Of a stretch of 64,000 nt of DNA, positions 46,183 through 54,804 are shown in pieces (position 1 is the stretch's first letter; each line of letters begins with the position of its first letter). This DNA comes from Candidatus Cohnella colombiensis (GTDB lineage: Bacteria; Bacillota; Bacilli; Paenibacillales; Paenibacillaceae). The notes beneath the pieces were generated by a model. It was not told the DNA's origin. It did not search any database and saw only the letters and a program-made list of their open reading frames with translations. The position numbers were made by a program, and so were the translations under genes. The DNA lies in contig CP119317.1 of assembly GCA_029203125.1 (NCBI GenBank), positions 2,976,001 through 3,040,000 of the forward strand. The letters are read 5' to 3'.

Positions 46183-47193
46183 ATGTCAGCATCGTTTAGC
46201 CCACTACCTCAAAAACAACATGAGCTATATCCATCAGCAATTGATTATTCCGTTCTAAAGCATACTTCTCCCAATCGACGGATCGCTCAATTCCTTCTGA
46301 AGGGCTTCTTTATGTTCGTATTTACACTTCTAGCATTGTTCATCGCCATACATGCCTATGTGGCATGGCTTCTAACTCATCCATTTGTTACTCCTCTTCA
46401 ATCCAATCCGAGGGCCGCTGTCCAATTGGAGTACTCGGAGGTTACATTTCCAAGCTCAGACGAAGCAACGAAAGTAGATGGCTGGTGGATTCCGGCCAGT
46501 GGCAGTCGCCAATCCGTTATTTTAAGCCATGGCTTTGGAACGAATCGTGAAGAGCCTTGGGTACCGATGTACGAGCTCGCCAACTTGCTTCATCAACAAA
46601 ACTATAACGTTCTCATGTTCGACTACGGGTTTGCTAGCGAAAATCATCGCACTGTTGCCACTGGTGGCCTGCTTGAATCGCAGCAATTGCGCGGAGCGAT
46701 CCAATACGTACGTTCACTAGGGAACGACGAAGTTTTCGTATGGGGCTTCTCTATGGGTGCTGGGATTGCACTTCAGGCTGCATTACAGGGCGAGCCTATA
46801 GACGCAATGATTTTGGACAGCACTTTTCTTTTCAACGAGGATACGCTCTACTATAATTTGCAAAAGTATCTCAAGCTTCCGAAGTACCCTTCGGTGTCGC
46901 TCATTCGCTGGTTTTTACCTCTCATAGGTGGCACGCGACTGGACCAAATTCCTTCTTCACAAGTTCAGGAGACAGCATATTCTTTTCCCATTCTACTCAT
47001 ACACGGTACAGCAGACGACAAAGCACCCTACACGATATCTGAAAATATTGCGCATGCTCAAACTAACCGCCTATCTCAGCTTTGGATCGTTGACGATGCC
47101 ATCCACGAGATGATTTATAGGACTTACCCTGATCAATATGTTTCACACACTTTGTCATTTCTAAATCAGGTTCACGCTAATAGATTCGAATAA
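46183..47193 (+). CDS. Alpha/beta hydrolase, membrane-anchored
   Basis: 336 residues: one membrane helix near the N-terminus (about 43-65), then an alpha/beta-hydrolase domain. Oxyanion motif ILSHGFGTNREE, nucleophile Ser in VWGFSMGAGIAL, Asp in HGTADDKAPY and His in DAIHEMIY complete the triad. The second ATG is chosen, 7 nt from GAGGTGA. Similar proteins (YqkD-like) have no known substrate. Divergent from the IclR gene, which may control it. Confidence 0.85.
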   Translation: MSASFSPLPQKQHELYPSAIDYSVLKHTSPNRRIAQFLLKGFFMFVFTLLALFIAIHAYVAWLLTHPFVTPLQSNPRAAVQLEYSEVTFPSSDEATKVDGWWIPASGSRQSVILSHGFGTNREEPWVPMYELANLLHQQNYNVLMFDYGFASENHRTVATGGLLESQQLRGAIQYVRSLGNDEVFVWGFSMGAGIALQAALQGEPIDAMILDSTFLFNEDTLYYNLQKYLKLPKYPSVSLIRWFLPLIGGTRLDQIPSSQVQETAYSFPILLIHGTADDKAPYTISENIAHAQTNRLSQLWIVDDAIHEMIYRTYPDQYVSHTLSFLNQVHANRFE

Positions 47194-47266
47194 TTCTCTC
47201 TCCCTTCGCATATTTGTGTACGAACGGTTTAACCGATCACATGCGATTGAGGAGGTCATGATTGGA

Positions 47267-48277
47267 ATGCAGCGCAGTGCCGAGATGCTTGAACAGATGG
47301 TTCTAAATAAGACAACAGAGTTAGAACACACCCTCTCCTTACGACAGAGCTTGCCAGCACTAGAATCACCCTATGTGGAGCTACTACAGCAATGGGAAAA
47401 TACGTTTAGCCAAACGATTGAGATCATTCAGAGCGTAGTCCAAGAGGAGCGAGACATACCTGATCTTGCCAATCAAGATTCTTATTCACAGCGAATCGCC
47501 CAGCTAATTACCAATTGCCAGCATCAGTCTGAGCATTACCTAGCACATCTTCAGTATCTTGAAGACCACAGCACCGTATTTCGCAATGGCTCTGTCGATG
47601 AAAATGAAGCGTCTATTGAATCTTACACTGAACAGGAAAGAGCACAAAGCACAGTTCCGATTGGTGGGCATACTTTGCCTCCACTACCTTACTCCTATAA
47701 TGGTCTTGAACCGTGGATTGACGAGCGCACGATGCGCATTCACCACGACAAGCATCATCAAAGCTATGTAGATGGATTGAACAATGCGGAACTCAAGCTT
47801 GCTGAAGCGCGTAGTACCGGGGATTTCAGTCTCGTGAAGCATTGGGAGCGTGAATTGGCTTTTAATGGAGCAGGTCATTATTTGCACACATTATTTTGGG
47901 TAACGATGTCACCTAAAGGTGGGGGGAAGCCAAGTGGCGAATTGCTAGAGGAGATCAATCGAAGCTTTGGGAGCTATGATGCTTTTAAAAAACAATTTAC
48001 AGAAGCCGCGAACAAAGTGGAAGGTGGCGGATGGGCGATTGTTGTTTGGAGTCCGCGTAGCCATCGCCTTGAGATCTTGACGGCAGAAAAGCACCAAAAT
48101 CTAAGTCAGTGGGACGTTGTGCCACTCTTACCGCTAGACGTTTGGGAGCATGCTTACTACTTGAAACATCAAAATGATCGAGCCGGATATACGAAGGATT
48201 GGTGGAACGTTGTAAATTGGCCTTATGTCGCAGAGCGTTACGCAGAAGCGCAGCAGTTGCAGTGGATTCCGTATTAA
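47267..48277 (+). CDS. sodF: Fe/Mn superoxide dismutase with N-terminal helical extension
   Basis: About 336 residues. The SOD domain covers the C-terminal ~205: metal ligands in MRIHHDKHHQSYV, FNGAGHYLHTLFW and DVWEHAYYLKHQ. The first ~130 residues are Glu/Gln-rich and helical with no signal peptide. B. subtilis SodF also has an N-terminal extension, hence the tentative name. Start ATG at 47267 is 11 nt after AGGAGG; an ATG at 47258 is only 2 nt from it. Lies 73 nt after the hydrolase gene. Confidence 0.85.
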   Translation: MQRSAEMLEQMVLNKTTELEHTLSLRQSLPALESPYVELLQQWENTFSQTIEIIQSVVQEERDIPDLANQDSYSQRIAQLITNCQHQSEHYLAHLQYLEDHSTVFRNGSVDENEASIESYTEQERAQSTVPIGGHTLPPLPYSYNGLEPWIDERTMRIHHDKHHQSYVDGLNNAELKLAEARSTGDFSLVKHWERELAFNGAGHYLHTLFWVTMSPKGGGKPSGELLEEINRSFGSYDAFKKQFTEAANKVEGGGWAIVVWSPRSHRLEILTAEKHQNLSQWDVVPLLPLDVWEHAYYLKHQNDRAGYTKDWWNVVNWPYVAERYAEAQQLQWIPY

Positions 48278-48295
48278 TATACTGAAAACTTTAGG

Positions 48296-48339
48296 CTGCT
48301 TAGCTGTTTACCATTAGCCCCTAAAGTTTCCACCGGGAA
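48296..48339 (+). terminator. Hairpin after sodF
   Basis: AAACTTTAGG and CCTAAAGTTT form a 10-bp stem with a 24-nt loop, 18 nt after the stop. No U-run, so only a possible terminator. Confidence 0.45.
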
Positions 48340-48427
48340 TGGCCCACTTATGCCTACACAACGATTTTAATGCAGTTCGTCTGTACTGAACGGACAGAGC
48401 AGACTTTGCGGACTTTGCGGTCTTTGC

Positions 48428-48602
48428 GGACATGAGAGACCTTATTTACTTAATTTTTTACATTTTGGGAGTTTAGCGGACACGAGAGACCTTATTATCA
48501 TCAAATGGTGGAATTTCGGCATACAAAAGCATAAATAAGGGCTGTGGTGTCCGTTCCAAACTCAAAATCCCACTTTTTTCACGAATAAGGTCTCTCATGT
48601 CC
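48428..48602. repeat. Seven-module 175-nt nested palindrome, copy A
   Basis: Seven 25-nt modules: arm at 48428 (GGACATGAGAGACCTTATT), spacer, second arm at 48478 (GGACACGAGAGACCTTATT), centre, inverse arm ending 48552 (...GTGTCC), inverse spacer, inverse arm ending 48602 (AATAAGGTCTCTCATGTCC). Outer arms pair with each other, inner arms with each other, and the spacers pair in part, so the strand can fold into one long hairpin. It is preceded by three ~9-nt CTTTGCGGA repeats and ends 6 nt before the Gfo/Idh stop, between convergent genes. Confidence 0.9.
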
Positions 48603-48608
48603 AATAAC

Positions 48609-49685
48609 TTACAAGCTCCAATCCAACTTGACTTCTCCGCCTGTGCGTGATGATTCATAGATCGCATCGATGATCAGATTGCTGCGCAAGCCCGTTTCCG
48701 CTGAAGTCCATGGCGTCTTGCCTTCACTAATGCATTCGAGGAAGTGCTTGCTAAGCCTAACACGCGCTCCTTCATCATCCTGAGGAGCAGTAAGTGGCGC
48801 GCTGATCGCCTGATCAAAACGCTCTGTGAGGAATTTCCCTTCGTTACCTCTGAGTACTACGCCACCTTCCGACCCCATCAGGTGTACGAATGGTGTGCTA
48901 TCCGTGTCCATATGCACCGCCCAGCTCACCTCAAGCGTTAATGAACTACCATCTTCCATTTTAATAATCGCCGTAGCGAGATCTTCGACATCGTATGTAC
49001 CGTTCCAATTGGGTTTACCCCAAGTGCCGATCCCCTTCTTACGTGGACCGAATTCTGCATAGGTTGAACCATATACAGACACCGGTTTCGGCTCACCCAT
49101 GAGGAAAAATGCGAGATCAAGCATGTGCACCCCGATATCAATGAGCGGACCGCCACCAGATTGCGCATGTTGAGTAAACCACGTTCCCCACCCTGGGATC
49201 CCCTTACGGCGGTACCAGCCTGTTTTTGCAGTGTAGATGTGTCCAAGCTCACCGCGGTCAATTTGCCCTTTAACAAGCAGCGACAACGGCTCCCAGCGCA
49301 TTTGGTGCGATACCATCACCACTTTGCCTGTCCGTTTCTGTGCACGAACAATGTCTTTGGCCGCTGACGCATCAAGCCCCATTGGCTTTTCCACAAGCAC
49401 ATGCTTCCCGCGCTCTAGCGCAAGTACAGTTAACTCAGCATGAGCCATATTCGGAACGGCAACGATCACTGCATCGATATCATCCCGAGAGATCAACGCC
49501 TCTGGTGACGGTGCAACAATTGAAATTCCGTATTGCTGTGCACGTTGCTCCGCAAGGGGCAAGTAGACATCTGTGATCGCGACAATTTCGCACAAATCTT
49601 TTATACTTCCGAACTCCTGCAGATGAACATTACCGATATTTCCTGCACCGATGAGACCTATGCGAATTTTTTGTGTAGAACTCAT
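48609..49685 (-). CDS. Gfo/Idh/MocA family oxidoreductase
   Basis: NAD(P)-dependent sugar or inositol dehydrogenase family, 358 residues. IRIGLIGAGNIGNVHLQEF binds the cofactor; HVLVEKPMGLDASAA carries the conserved EKP with active-site Lys; DIGVHMLDLAFFLMG includes the D-x3-H substrate motif. ATG at 49683-49685 is used. A single gene, bracketed by copies A and C of the 175-nt element. Substrate unknown. Confidence 0.9.
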   Translation of the reverse strand: MSSTQKIRIGLIGAGNIGNVHLQEFGSIKDLCEIVAITDVYLPLAEQRAQQYGISIVAPSPEALISRDDIDAVIVAVPNMAHAELTVLALERGKHVLVEKPMGLDASAAKDIVRAQKRTGKVVMVSHQMRWEPLSLLVKGQIDRGELGHIYTAKTGWYRRKGIPGWGTWFTQHAQSGGGPLIDIGVHMLDLAFFLMGEPKPVSVYGSTYAEFGPRKKGIGTWGKPNWNGTYDVEDLATAIIKMEDGSSLTLEVSWAVHMDTDSTPFVHLMGSEGGVVLRGNEGKFLTERFDQAISAPLTAPQDDEGARVRLSKHFLECISEGKTPWTSAETGLRSNLIIDAIYESSRTGGEVKLDWSL

Positions 49686-49865
49686 TTGTAGATTAACCCC
49701 CATATTAGGAACATAATAACTACTATTCCTATCATAATCTAGATATATGACCAATTGTGAGCGTCAATTTAGCTTACTTCTTATGGTCATTTGCTCGTCA
49801 ACAAGTAAAAACGTATCAGGTGTATATAGATGGTGGCGAAGCTTTGATCCATTCAGACTCGGAGA

Positions 49866-50040
49866 GGACATACTTTCCGTTATTTACGGCTTTGGATGTG
49901 CTTTTCGCTTTTTCCGGACATACTTTCCGTTATTGCATCTCAGCCCATTGATTCCAACCCCATTTTACTCGAATAACAGATCAGATGACCGCTCATTTTC
50001 CAAAAAGGCATTAATTAGTCTATTAACGGATCTCTTGTCC
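49866..50040. repeat. Seven-module 175-nt nested palindrome, copy C (divergent)
   Basis: Same geometry as copies A and B with different arm sequence. Arms GGACATACTTTCCGTTATT at 49866 and 49916 (50 nt apart), inverse arms ending 49990 (GATGACC) and 50040 (CTCTTGTCC), also 50 nt apart; centre 75 nt across. Arm pairing is weaker than in A and B. It lies upstream of the Gfo/Idh gene and downstream of folE. Confidence 0.8.
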
Positions 50041-50066
50041 GCAGAAAGTGAATTATGAAGGTGTAA

Positions 50067-50176
50067 GGTGTGAATTGGGTGCGGACTGGGTGCGGATTAG
50101 GTGCGAATCGGGTGCGATTGCGGTGCGGATTGGGTGCGAACTGGGTGTAAATAAGGTGCAAGTGAGGTGCAAATAT
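50067..50176. repeat. Ten-unit 11-bp tandem repeat
   Basis: Units start GGTGCG or GGTGTA every 11 nt from 50067 to 50166: for example GGTGCGGACTG, GGTGCGGATTA, GGTGCGAATCG. The GGTG core is invariant, the last five bases drift. It begins 26 nt after the 175-nt copy C and ends at the folE terminator. One helical turn per unit would place every GGTG on the same DNA face. Confidence 0.92.
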
Positions 50177-50191
50177 GTTATGCATAATCAA

Positions 50192-50221
50192 AAAAAGCAC
50201 CAGCCGAAGCTGATGCTTTTT
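50192..50221. terminator. Terminator of folE
   Basis: AAAAAGCA..CAGC, loop CGAA, GCTG..TGCTTTTT: hairpin with A/T flanks, 27 nt after the folE stop on the minus strand; able to act on both strands. Confidence 0.85.
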
Positions 50222-50248
50222 CTATCCCTAATATGAATAAATAATCGA

Positions 50249-50842
50249 CTATTGCTTGATCAATCCTAGAAACTCCGCACGAAGTGTTGCGCTCTTGCGG
50301 AAATGGCCTCTTACAGCGGAAGTAACCGTCTTGCTGCCATATTTCTTCACACCGCGTGCGCACATGCACAAATGCTCACCTTCAACGACAACCATCACAC
50401 CGTGTGGCTTGAGCACTTCGTCCAATAAGTCAGCAATCTGAGATGTAATTCTCTCTTGCACCTGAAGACGACGTGATACCGCATCTACGAGTCGAGCAAA
50501 CTTGCTGAGTCCGGCTATCTTCCCACTTGGAACATAGCCGATATGAACCTTTCCAAAGAAAGGTGCCATATGATGCTCGCATTGACTGTAGTAGACAATA
50601 TCTTTCACGATGACAAGCTCTTCGTGTTGCTCGTCAAACGTTACACCGAGCACATCACGCGGATCAACAGCATAGCCCGAAAAAATCTCCTCGTACATCC
50701 GAGTTACACGAGCAGGGGTTTCAAGCAGACCTTCACGATCTGCATCTTCACCGATCAGCCTCAAAATTTCACGTATATGATGCTCGATCTGTTCCCGATT
50801 GTCACCAACATTCGTATTTAAGTAATCTTTGGCTCCTGCCAT
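50249..50842 (-). CDS. folE: GTP cyclohydrolase I
   Basis: First step of folate (and queuosine) synthesis: GTP to dihydroneopterin triphosphate. 197 residues. Zinc ligands in YYSQCEHHMAPFFGK and EHLCMCARGVKKYG; LSKFARLVDAVSRRLQVQERIT is the family signature. ATG chosen with AGGAG 7 nt away; the codon before is GTG. queG lies 2.7 kb upstream, another queuosine gene, but not in the same operon. Confidence 0.96.
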   Translation of the reverse strand: MAGAKDYLNTNVGDNREQIEHHIREILRLIGEDADREGLLETPARVTRMYEEIFSGYAVDPRDVLGVTFDEQHEELVIVKDIVYYSQCEHHMAPFFGKVHIGYVPSGKIAGLSKFARLVDAVSRRLQVQERITSQIADLLDEVLKPHGVMVVVEGEHLCMCARGVKKYGSKTVTSAVRGHFRKSATLRAEFLGLIKQ

Positions 50843-50857
50843 CACTCCACTCCTTAA

Positions 50858-51127
50858 CTATCTGCGGAATTTCGGATTATTTCTATTGCTACCCGAGTTG
50901 GCATTCGCCTTTGGATTGCCACCCGCACTTTGATTTTTCATCATTTGTTGCGCTTTTTGTAGCTGCTGACTATTCATGTTATAACCCATTTGCTTCGCCA
51001 TCTTCTGGATCATATCAGGATTGCTCTGCATCTTAGTCATTTGATAACGAAGATAGAACACCCCAATTATTACCCCTACAATCAACCCTACAATAAATGT
51101 CAAGGTTGGAATAAGCCAAGACCACAT
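50858..51127 (-). CDS. YneF-like (UPF0154) membrane protein
   Basis: 89 residues. One N-terminal membrane helix (MWSWLIPTLTFIVGLIVGVI), then YQMTKMQSNPDMIQKMAKQMG, the pattern of UPF0154 proteins, and a Gln/Asn-rich tail (to ~89) longer than in B. subtilis YneF (~72). ATG chosen after GGAGGGG. Function unknown. 15 nt upstream of folE. Confidence 0.85.
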   Translation of the reverse strand: MWSWLIPTLTFIVGLIVGVIIGVFYLRYQMTKMQSNPDMIQKMAKQMGYNMNSQQLQKAQQMMKNQSAGGNPKANANSGSNRNNPKFRR

Positions 51128-51200
51128 AATATACCCCTCCGACACAAGTGAAAATATCGTCCATTAACGCGACATCGCGCTCTTAAGACTGTGTTGTACT

Positions 51201-51229
51201 ATGATAGCATGGTGTTCCACAACACGCAA
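51201..51229 (-). promoter_or_regulatory. Promoter ahead of the YneF-like gene
   Basis: On the minus strand TTGCGT (51224-51229), 17-nt spacer, TATCAT (51201-51206). Would drive the YneF-like gene and folE. Confidence 0.45.
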
Positions 51230-51279
51230 ACCAAGCTTTGCGGAGTGTGAAACTTACACATTCTGTATGATCGAGTTTA

Positions 51280-52302
51280 TTAAACTAATACTTCGTCTAT
51301 GAAAACTGTCGTGTGCTGTGCCAAATCAATCTCATTCGCAGACGCCTCGGATTCACTCTCTTTATCGATTACACGAATGACGGGTCTGCCTGGTAAACCT
51401 CGATGCTGTCCAACGACGACACCTGTTTGGCGATTAGAGAGCTTCACAGAAATCCCATTCGGATAAATCGAGACAATCCGCATGAATTGGGTGAGCACTT
51501 CATGATCCAGTTCAATACCGGACATCGCATTTAACTGCTCACACGCTTCATGAGGCTTTAAGCGTTCCTCTTCTGGGCCGCCAAACAACAGGTTATCATA
51601 CCTATTCGCAACAGCAACGATCTTCGCATAGAGATGAATTTCATCACCATTTAAACCTCGCGGTGCTCCCGTCCCATCTACGTGCTCATGATGCTGAAAA
51701 GCTACATGCGCAATGAGCAAGCTGTATTCTCGCTTATGCTTGAGCAGATCGAACCCTCTCCAAGCATGATGCATACGACCTTCCTGAACTTCAGGTGCAT
51801 CTAACTTACCAATATCGTGAAGCAGTGCACCGATCGCAAGCTCTTTCAGCTGGATCATGTTTAGTCCCATATTCAGCCCAATTAACGAAGAAATCATACA
51901 TACATTTATCCCATGCAAATACATCCCATTGTCTGCCGTCCTTATGTCAGACAGTTGAACGAGCATGTTTTGGTTTTTCATCACGTCATCTAGCAACTGA
52001 TCAACAGATTGGCTAATCGCCTTCGTGCTGAATGACTTACCTGAGCGCATCGTCTCGAACGATTCGGACATCTGATGGATGACCATCTGTTTCGTTTCCT
52101 CGGAGATTACTTCTTCAATTGAAATATCACGGAAATCAGGGTCTTCCAAGTAGATAGCCGTCACACCGAGCCGCTTCAAGGTGCTAATCATGAAGACTGT
52201 TAATTGCACCCCTTTAGATAATAGAATCGACCCATTCGATGAGAAGATTGTCTTCCCCAAATTCTGACCTTGTTCTACGGTTTCAATATCAACTAGTCTC
52301 AA
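51280..52302 (-). CDS. HD-GYP domain protein, variant motifs
   Basis: 340 residues; HD-GYP proteins are cyclic-di-GMP phosphodiesterases. HD residues are in ALLHDIGKLDAPEVQEG; the second His pair in FQHHEHVDGTGAPRG. The GYP tripeptide is GAP here, and the region after HDIGK is not the usual IGIP. Metal-binding residues remain, so activity is possible but uncertain. N-terminal ~110 residues have no clear sensor domain; a short C-terminal beta domain (~270-340, GISVKLSNRQTGVVVG) is common in Bacilli homologues. No signal or membrane segment. Confidence 0.85.
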   Translation of the reverse strand: MRLVDIETVEQGQNLGKTIFSSNGSILLSKGVQLTVFMISTLKRLGVTAIYLEDPDFRDISIEEVISEETKQMVIHQMSESFETMRSGKSFSTKAISQSVDQLLDDVMKNQNMLVQLSDIRTADNGMYLHGINVCMISSLIGLNMGLNMIQLKELAIGALLHDIGKLDAPEVQEGRMHHAWRGFDLLKHKREYSLLIAHVAFQHHEHVDGTGAPRGLNGDEIHLYAKIVAVANRYDNLLFGGPEEERLKPHEACEQLNAMSGIELDHEVLTQFMRIVSIYPNGISVKLSNRQTGVVVGQHRGLPGRPVIRVIDKESESEASANEIDLAQHTTVFIDEVLV

Positions 52303-52352
52303 ATCCGCTCACTCCTATTCTCCGATGATCCTTCTTCATGCTGTCTATTAAC

Positions 52353-53537
52353 TTACTGATGTTCGGTTTTATTGTGCACTTTGTTCAATTGGGATATGGC
52401 GCGAACGATTGCTTCTTGAACCTCTAGTTCAAGCTCGGTTTCCAATGCTGCCTCTAACTCCACCATTGCACTTTGATCCCCGATGCGCCCTAACGCCCAC
52501 GCTGCTGTCCCCCGTAAAACAGGACGTGGATCTCCTTTTAATACAACCGCTATATCCGGAATGGACCCGGCATCTTTAAAATTTCCTAAACCGATTAAAG
52601 CATTTCGCTGGATTGGCTTTCTACCGCGCCATGCTGCTGAGCTATTGCCAAATTGAGCTTTGAAATCTCGATTTCCTAATTGTAATAGAGGGCGTAGCAA
52701 TGGCTTGACCACTTCTGGGTCAGCAGCTAATTCGTCGTGTATGCGAATATCGATTCCGCGGTTAACTGGACATACGATTTGACACGTATCGCAACCATAT
52801 AATCGATTGCCGATCTTCATCATAAGCTCTTCTTCAACGAAACCCTTTGTCTGCGTAATATAAGAAATACACCGCTGCGAATTTAATTGTCCCGGACCGA
52901 CTAGCGCCCCTGTAGGACAAGCATCGATACAACGGGTGCAATCACCACACCCATCAGCTATCTGTTCATCTGGGGGCAATGGGAGCTCAGTCAGCATCTC
53001 TCCGAGATATACCCATGAGCCTAGCTCAGGCGTAATGACCGAGCAGTTTTTTCCGCTCCATCCTATTCCCGCCCGTTCGGCAACCGCACGATCAGCTAAT
53101 GCACCTGTATCGATCATCGACATAAGCTTAGCGTCAGGGAAACGCTCCTTAATCCATGCTTCGAGCTTGTCCATCCGACGTCTTAACGCAACGTGATAGT
53201 CTTCCCCCCATGCAGAGCGCGAAAGAATTCCACGTCTACGACCCGGCTCAGATACAGGAGCATCTTTCAGCTTAGAAGGATACGCGACAGCGATCGAGAT
53301 GATCGACTGTGCCTCTGGCATCGACAGCCTCGGGTCTGTCCGTTTATCCAAGTCTGGATCTTCAAAGCCAGATTCATAGCCTAGCTCTCGATGTGATTGT
53401 AGCTGTCGCTTGAGTTCAACGAATGGCTCTGCAGAAGTAATCCCTAACTTATCAATCCCCATGCTAGGTGCTGCTGCGATTAGTTCTTCCTTGAACTGCC
53501 TCCAAAATTGTGACGTCGTTGTAGCTATTGTACTCAC
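52353..53537 (-). CDS. queG: Epoxyqueuosine reductase with HEAT-repeat tail
   Basis: Last step of queuosine tRNA modification, cobalamin- and [4Fe-4S]-dependent. 394 residues. Clusters in CGDCTRCIDACPTGAL and YGCDTCQIVCPVN. The C-terminal ~100 residues form HEAT-like repeats (RGTAAWALGRIGDQSAMVELEAAL), as in B. subtilis QueG. GTG at 53535-53537 is preferred: it overlaps the lepB stop as GTGA and has AGGTGG 8 nt before. Confidence 0.94.
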   Translation of the reverse strand: MSTIATTTSQFWRQFKEELIAAAPSMGIDKLGITSAEPFVELKRQLQSHRELGYESGFEDPDLDKRTDPRLSMPEAQSIISIAVAYPSKLKDAPVSEPGRRRGILSRSAWGEDYHVALRRRMDKLEAWIKERFPDAKLMSMIDTGALADRAVAERAGIGWSGKNCSVITPELGSWVYLGEMLTELPLPPDEQIADGCGDCTRCIDACPTGALVGPGQLNSQRCISYITQTKGFVEEELMMKIGNRLYGCDTCQIVCPVNRGIDIRIHDELAADPEVVKPLLRPLLQLGNRDFKAQFGNSSAAWRGRKPIQRNALIGLGNFKDAGSIPDIAVVLKGDPRPVLRGTAAWALGRIGDQSAMVELEAALETELELEVQEAIVRAISQLNKVHNKTEHQ

Positions 53538-54130
53538 AACTTCGCCCACCTGCTGATCGGCCACAGAATAAGCTCCGCTCTACCTTGAATGCTATCTGCT
53601 GATATTTCGTGAAAGGCTCGGCTGTCTCTGCTTCCATTAAGATGACGATTATCACCCATTACGAAGTAATGCCCTTGCGTTACCGTCACAGGACCGAAGT
53701 CGCTATCCTCAATATTGACTTCCGTATACGGTTCAATAGTTAGCGTACCATTAACATATAACTGGTGATTTCTAATTTCAATCGTATCACCTGGAACACC
53801 GACAATTCTCTTCACTAAAAAGTCTTTATGATCAGGCACACCATCAGGATCCTCTAGAATAATGACATCTTGATGATTAGGCGATGTGAATTGGTAACTA
53901 ATCTTATTAACGAATAACCATTCACCCTCGTACAGAGTAGGTTGCATCGAAATATTTTTAACCGTTGTCAATTGAAACACATATGCGCGAAGTAGAAGAA
54001 CGACGATTAATGAAATCCCTAGCGCCTTCGTCCAATCCCATAATTCTTTCTTCCATCCACTCATTGGACGCTTCTCACGCTTCTCACTAACTCTTCTCTT
54101 ATGATTAACCGTTTGTGATTGCTCAGTCAT
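53534..54130 (-). CDS. lepB: Signal peptidase I
   Basis: Membrane serine protease that removes signal peptides. 198 residues: N-terminal basic segment, one membrane helix (~35-56), catalytic Ser in NISMQPTLYEGE and Lys in FLVKRIVGVPGD, box E GHYFVMGDNRHLNGSRDSR. Single-helix type (SipS-like). ATG at 54128-54130 after a GGGGGA site. Translationally coupled to queG, 18 nt from the DUF402 gene. Confidence 0.95.
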   Translation of the reverse strand: MTEQSQTVNHKRRVSEKREKRPMSGWKKELWDWTKALGISLIVVLLLRAYVFQLTTVKNISMQPTLYEGEWLFVNKISYQFTSPNHQDVIILEDPDGVPDHKDFLVKRIVGVPGDTIEIRNHQLYVNGTLTIEPYTEVNIEDSDFGPVTVTQGHYFVMGDNRHLNGSRDSRAFHEISADSIQGRAELILWPISRWAKL

Positions 54131-54148
54131 TGTAGTTCTCAATCCCCC

Positions 54149-54709
54149 TTACACATCCAATTGATTTTTCCACTGTTCATAGTAATTATATATGATTGTA
54201 TCAGTAAATGGAGGGGCACCCGCAGTAATCTTCTCACGAAGCTTAATTAACCCTTGCTCGACTTGCACTTGTACTTCTTCACTGTAACGATATTCTTCAC
54301 GATGACGTCCATATTCTTCACGATCAAGCTCATGGACGGAGCCATCCGGAAGTGATACAAGATCCAAGTCATAATCAATGTAAGTTAATGTGTTCCCATA
54401 CCTATATGGTGGAGATGCTAAGTTACAATAATATCGAATCCCTTTACTTTCAAGGAGCGCGACAACATTAAACCATTCTTGAGGCATGAAAAAGGATACA
54501 GCAGGAATTTTACTAATCCACTCCTTGCCCCCCTTTTCTATAATTGTCGTATGATCGTTCAAATAGACCCACATCGATTCATTAGCATGGATCGGATGAA
54601 GCTGTTCATCAGGTATTCGCCAATTTTCTACCCAAACACGGTGGAGTGAGCCATCATGTTTAAAGCTCTTGATGACGCAATGTTCATAGCTGTTCGGGAC
54701 CGCGCTCAT
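54149..54709 (-). CDS. DUF402 family nucleoside tri/diphosphate phosphatase-like protein
   Basis: 186 residues, similar in build to YgaC/Ntdp. Motif blocks NWRIPDEQLHPIHANESMWVYL, PAVSFFMPQEWFNVVALL, RYYCNLASPPYRYGNTLTYIDYDLDL and DREEYGRHREEYRYSEEV are the DUF402 signature; the Asp/Glu residues bind the metal. Members hydrolyse nucleoside tri- and diphosphates. ATG at 54707-54709 chosen after AGAAGGTG. First gene of DUF402-lepB-queG. Confidence 0.88.
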   Translation of the reverse strand: MSAVPNSYEHCVIKSFKHDGSLHRVWVENWRIPDEQLHPIHANESMWVYLNDHTTIIEKGGKEWISKIPAVSFFMPQEWFNVVALLESKGIRYYCNLASPPYRYGNTLTYIDYDLDLVSLPDGSVHELDREEYGRHREEYRYSEEVQVQVEQGLIKLREKITAGAPPFTDTIIYNYYEQWKNQLDV

Positions 54710-54737
54710 GATGGCACCTTCTTTCATTGATAATAAG

Positions 54738-54787
54738 AAAAGAAAAGCATATCTTTCCACCGAATGCAATGGCGCGAAAGATATGCT
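54738..54787 (-). terminator. Terminator of the GNAT gene
   Basis: On the minus strand AGCATATCTTTC, 18-nt loop, GAAAGATATGCT, then TTTTCTTTTC, 18 nt after the stop. Part of it lies in the leader of the DUF402 gene. Confidence 0.85.
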
Positions 54788-54804
54788 CAGAGGAGTCCTA
54801 AGAC

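Noticed and set aside
50046..50236. Plus-strand 62-codon frame over the 11-bp repeats
   Set aside because: Repeat-derived; period 11 shifts frame each unit, and the frame runs into the folE terminator.
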